Part shown: piece after piece, positions 61,340 to 64,000 of the stretch
Layout: the number at the start of each line of letters is the position of its first letter
How positions within the stretch are numbered: position 1 is the first letter of the stretch
NCBI GenBank assembly: GCA_036924085.1
Contig: JAVGWX010000002.1
Span: 50,928,172-50,992,171, forward strand
Length of the DNA stretch: 64,000 nt
Reading direction: 5' to 3'
From: Ariolimax columbianus
Taxonomy: Eukaryota > Mollusca > Gastropoda > Stylommatophora > Arionidae
Notes under the pieces: model-generated
Databases searched by the model: none
Told to the model about the DNA's origin: nothing
What the model saw: the letters and a program-made list of their open reading frames with translations, nothing else
Translations under genes and position numbers: made by a program

Positions 61340-63295
61340 CTATTAATAAACTATTAATAGGTAGAGTCTAATGACTCGGTGACCGCACCAGGACAAAAAC
61401 AAAACGACACAAACGTTACAACCACAAGATTTTCATTATGGACAAAAAACGAACGAAAACACCTAACAAATCAAAATTAAAAAAACAAAACACGATGTAT
61501 TTTTTACACTTGGCCATTCCTTCTCTACCATAGGTGTAGATGTCTGTTTTTATATGATCTTGTAGCTTATAGTTTCTACAGGATATGGTAGCCGACCACA
61601 TGTCCAGCCTTGCTTCTCCAGGCGTTCCTAGTAGGTTACAGTGCTTCTATTCTTTGCTCTTCTTTCGGCCCCAGAAACAAAAATCAGTAACGTTAAATTA
61701 CTTTAGTCTGCACTGAGGGTTAAACCTGGCATTTCCCGATATCCGACCAACTGGGTTTTAATTAGTTCTTTTTACAGAAGATCTTACATGTGCATTGGAC
61801 AGCCTCACTAAGCCAAGCATAGATTCTGCCATTTCATCATGCATTCTTTACGACAGATTTTGTTGCATACACCAAAGATATACAGAAGCACACAGCGCAT
61901 TGAATGCGAAAGAATATTGTCGACTGTTTTGTGTCGAGGTTTTTCTTCAAGTCGAAATGACAGGTAAGTAAAATGAACTTGAGCTGCCCTCTATCATTAT
62001 GATCAAAAATATTCAATGTCATTCCTGTTCCGTTCCATTTTATTTTTTTATTACTAATACTTTTGTTAGTGTTAGGTTTAATACTAATTATTTGATTAGA
62101 TTTAGATGCAGCCAATTTACAATTCTGAATTTGCCCAGATCAGAGCTGAGACGAGAATGCCACATAGGTCCAAAATAACAATAACGTTCAAGGTTTCACG
62201 GATTACTCGTAGTAACACAGCACAGTCAGTAACAAATACAATGACAATATCATGAATATGATACCTGTCAATAGTCAATGACTTATAATTGATGATAGTT
62301 ATAGCGCATGTCAAATTTTATAGTCAACACCATCTGACTTGACTACGTGTAAATTGTTATTTACATATTATGGGTCATGCTGTCTGGCATTATATTTTAT
62401 AAACAGATCAGAAGTGAGTTGCACACAGGCACTTTGATAAAAATTTCAAATTGATTCTACAGCATTACAAATACAACTGTTAGAAAGCCCAAGAAAAATG
62501 CAATCCAATGATATATCAACCATGTCTCTATGTCTATACCGAAAAAAGTTATGATTTTTTTTCTATTTAAAAAATCGCAATAGGGCTATAGAGAAAAATA
62601 TAGACTAGGGACTTGGGCAAAGTTGATTCCAAAAAGGAGGTGCAGTTGACAATATATTGATTATCTCAGCTATTCGTGATTGAACACCTGTAAAACCATA
62701 CATATTTGTATTCGGGAGAACAAAATACAACCGATGAAGGTAATTGCATGACTTTTCAAAAAGGCACGGACTAATTAATATTCAAAATGGCGATCTCATT
62801 TGCATAATTTTCAACTAAAATAATGTTGTAATATTTGTTTTCTTCATGATACACTACATATGATATATCGTTTTGATCGTCTTTTTGAGAAGAGCATTAT
62901 TATATTCATTGTTTGCTGTTATTTGATTAAAATGCTTGGAGAAATAGTATACAGAACAAATTATTACACAAATTTTACTCGAAAATTTGTTTACAAGGTT
63001 AATAAACATGCATAGTTGTTAGAAATTAAAATGAATGTTAAAAATAAAAAGAATATACTTACAGAAGGCCCCCTGTAACATACTTACAAGCTGCAGTTGA
63101 TTAGTCAAATGTGGCATCTCCAAACATTACTTGTTTTCTTTGTGTTGATGTTAAAACCAAAGTTGATGCACATAGCTGAACATCATTCAATTTTTCAGTA
63201 CACAAGCTGAAATATCAGGAAATTTTGAAACAACTAATCAATTTAATAAACAGAAAAAAAAATATACAAATATAACAAGAGGCACGTATGAAATG
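61340..63295. other. AT-rich non-coding stretch
   Basis: Nearly 2 kb without recognised transposon or gene. Frames such as 62115-61837 and 62314-62117 (minus) have no known motif. Confidence 0.4.
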
Positions 63296-63453
63296 CAGTT
63301 TAATTCATAAATGGATGTATTTTCCAAACAAGTGTCACAAACAGCAAAACATATGGATTAACAGTCTTTATTGGGTAAGTCTGATATGTTAATTGTTTTT
63401 GTCGTGCAGCATTTTGTTGTTGCATGTTTCTTTTTCTTTTACTATTTGACAAA

Positions 63454-64000
63454 TTAAGACATTTCCTCGACAACACAGTGATTAACCGGTGCTCTGTCGG
63501 TGATTGTGCTCTTAATGGTTTTAAAAACACTTTTCTTGACATTGACAGCATCAATCTCTGACAGATTACGATACACACAATATGTCTGGATGACATCAAG
63601 TAAAGCTTGACTGACGTGCTTATAGTAATCACTTGTTGTTCCTCCATGAAGCATACCTATATCCAGGACAAATGTCTGAAATAAAGAGTCTTTCACATTA
63701 GTAGTCACATGGACTTCATTGATATGAGATCCTTTTAAACTTGTGGCATCCCATGACAGAGTAGTGCAAGAGGACTCATGCAATATATATCCAGTCTTAA
63801 TTTGAGACAGAACACCTATTTCATAAGCTATCTGTGCTATAGTGGATGGAACAGGTCTGCTTGAAATTTGTTTACCACACAGAAGGAATACCCCATAGTG
63901 AAGGATATCACAACAATGCTGAACACTGACATTACATATCAAACTTTTATACATGCATTTCCTGAATACATGGTCATACGTCTTACCATCTACCTTTACC
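63454..64000 (-). CDS. Unidentified partial gene, possibly transposase-like
   Basis: A minus-strand frame is open from the window edge to a TAA near 63454 (about 180 codons) and is still open at the edge. It reads SVQHCCDILHYGVFLLCGKQ, STIAQIAYEIGVLSQ, SCTTLSWDATSLKGSHINEV, FVLDIGMLHGGTTSDYYKHV and STITDRAPVNHCVVEEMS. Compact motifs with Asp in SWDAT and TDRAPVNH, about 100 residues apart, look like the spaced acidic residues of an RNase H-fold (DDE-type) enzyme. I have an impression of similar multi-copy invertebrate proteins but cannot name the family. After the stop, a different frame (63453-63300) is rich in Lys and Gln, so the TAA or a frameshift may be a break. It could be a host gene exon, but no splice site was needed to explain it. 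Confidence 0.5.
   Translation of the reverse strand, partial: VKVDGKTYDHVFRKCMYKSLICNVSVQHCCDILHYGVFLLCGKQISSRPVPSTIAQIAYEIGVLSQIKTGYILHESSCTTLSWDATSLKGSHINEVHVTTNVKDSLFQTFVLDIGMLHGGTTSDYYKHVSQALLDVIQTYCVYRNLSEIDAVNVKKSVFKTIKSTITDRAPVNHCVVEEMS

Overview
The window is animal nuclear DNA. It has intron-split genes with GT-AG sites, non-LTR retrotransposons of several clades, mariner and hAT transposon remains, tRNA-headed SINE-like repeats, and many micro- and minisatellites. The repeat types, a short TTAGGG tract and the form of the host gene suggest a lophotrochozoan, most likely a mollusc. The species cannot be read from the sequence, and this placement is inference.

Left half (about 3.1-31 kb, minus strand): the only confidently recognised host gene is the 5' half of an ABCC1/MRP1-type full ABC transporter with a TMD0 domain. 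Nine coding exons were found, with matching phases and mostly canonical splice sites. They run from the start codon at 30946 to an exon ending at 3113. They cover TMD0, the L0 linker and the first helices of TMD1. The rest of TMD1, both ATPase domains and TMD2 must lie beyond the left edge. The counterpart of human exon 4 was not found with confidence. All the large introns carry transposon debris.

The introns and the right half (31-64 kb) are a transposon graveyard. They hold I-like LINEs with RNase H and a CxC...H...C knuckle, other RT-bearing LINEs, CR1-like and RTE-like LINEs, about 20 short LINE 3' ends, a deleted mariner, a palindromic mariner-derived foldback element, a decayed hAT transposase gene with a DUF4371-like region, and six families of short dispersed repeats named here SINE1 to SINE4, R5 and R6.

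Ten minisatellite arrays (units 20-64 bp) are scattered through the window. Four of them can be traced to the sequence that seeded them: a splice acceptor of the ABCC1-like gene (9.3-9.7 kb), a LINE reverse transcriptase reading frame (10.1-10.4 kb), a SINE1 copy (33.5-34.4 kb) and the hAT coding sequence (48.0-48.9 kb). A further three-unit array is just starting in another SINE1 copy (31.8 kb). This is the most distinctive property of the window.

At the right edge (63454-64000, minus) an open frame with regularly spaced conserved-looking motifs runs off the window. It is not identified and may be a transposase-like gene. No bacterial-type operon, CRISPR array or defence system is present, and I found no clear case for a wholly new system.
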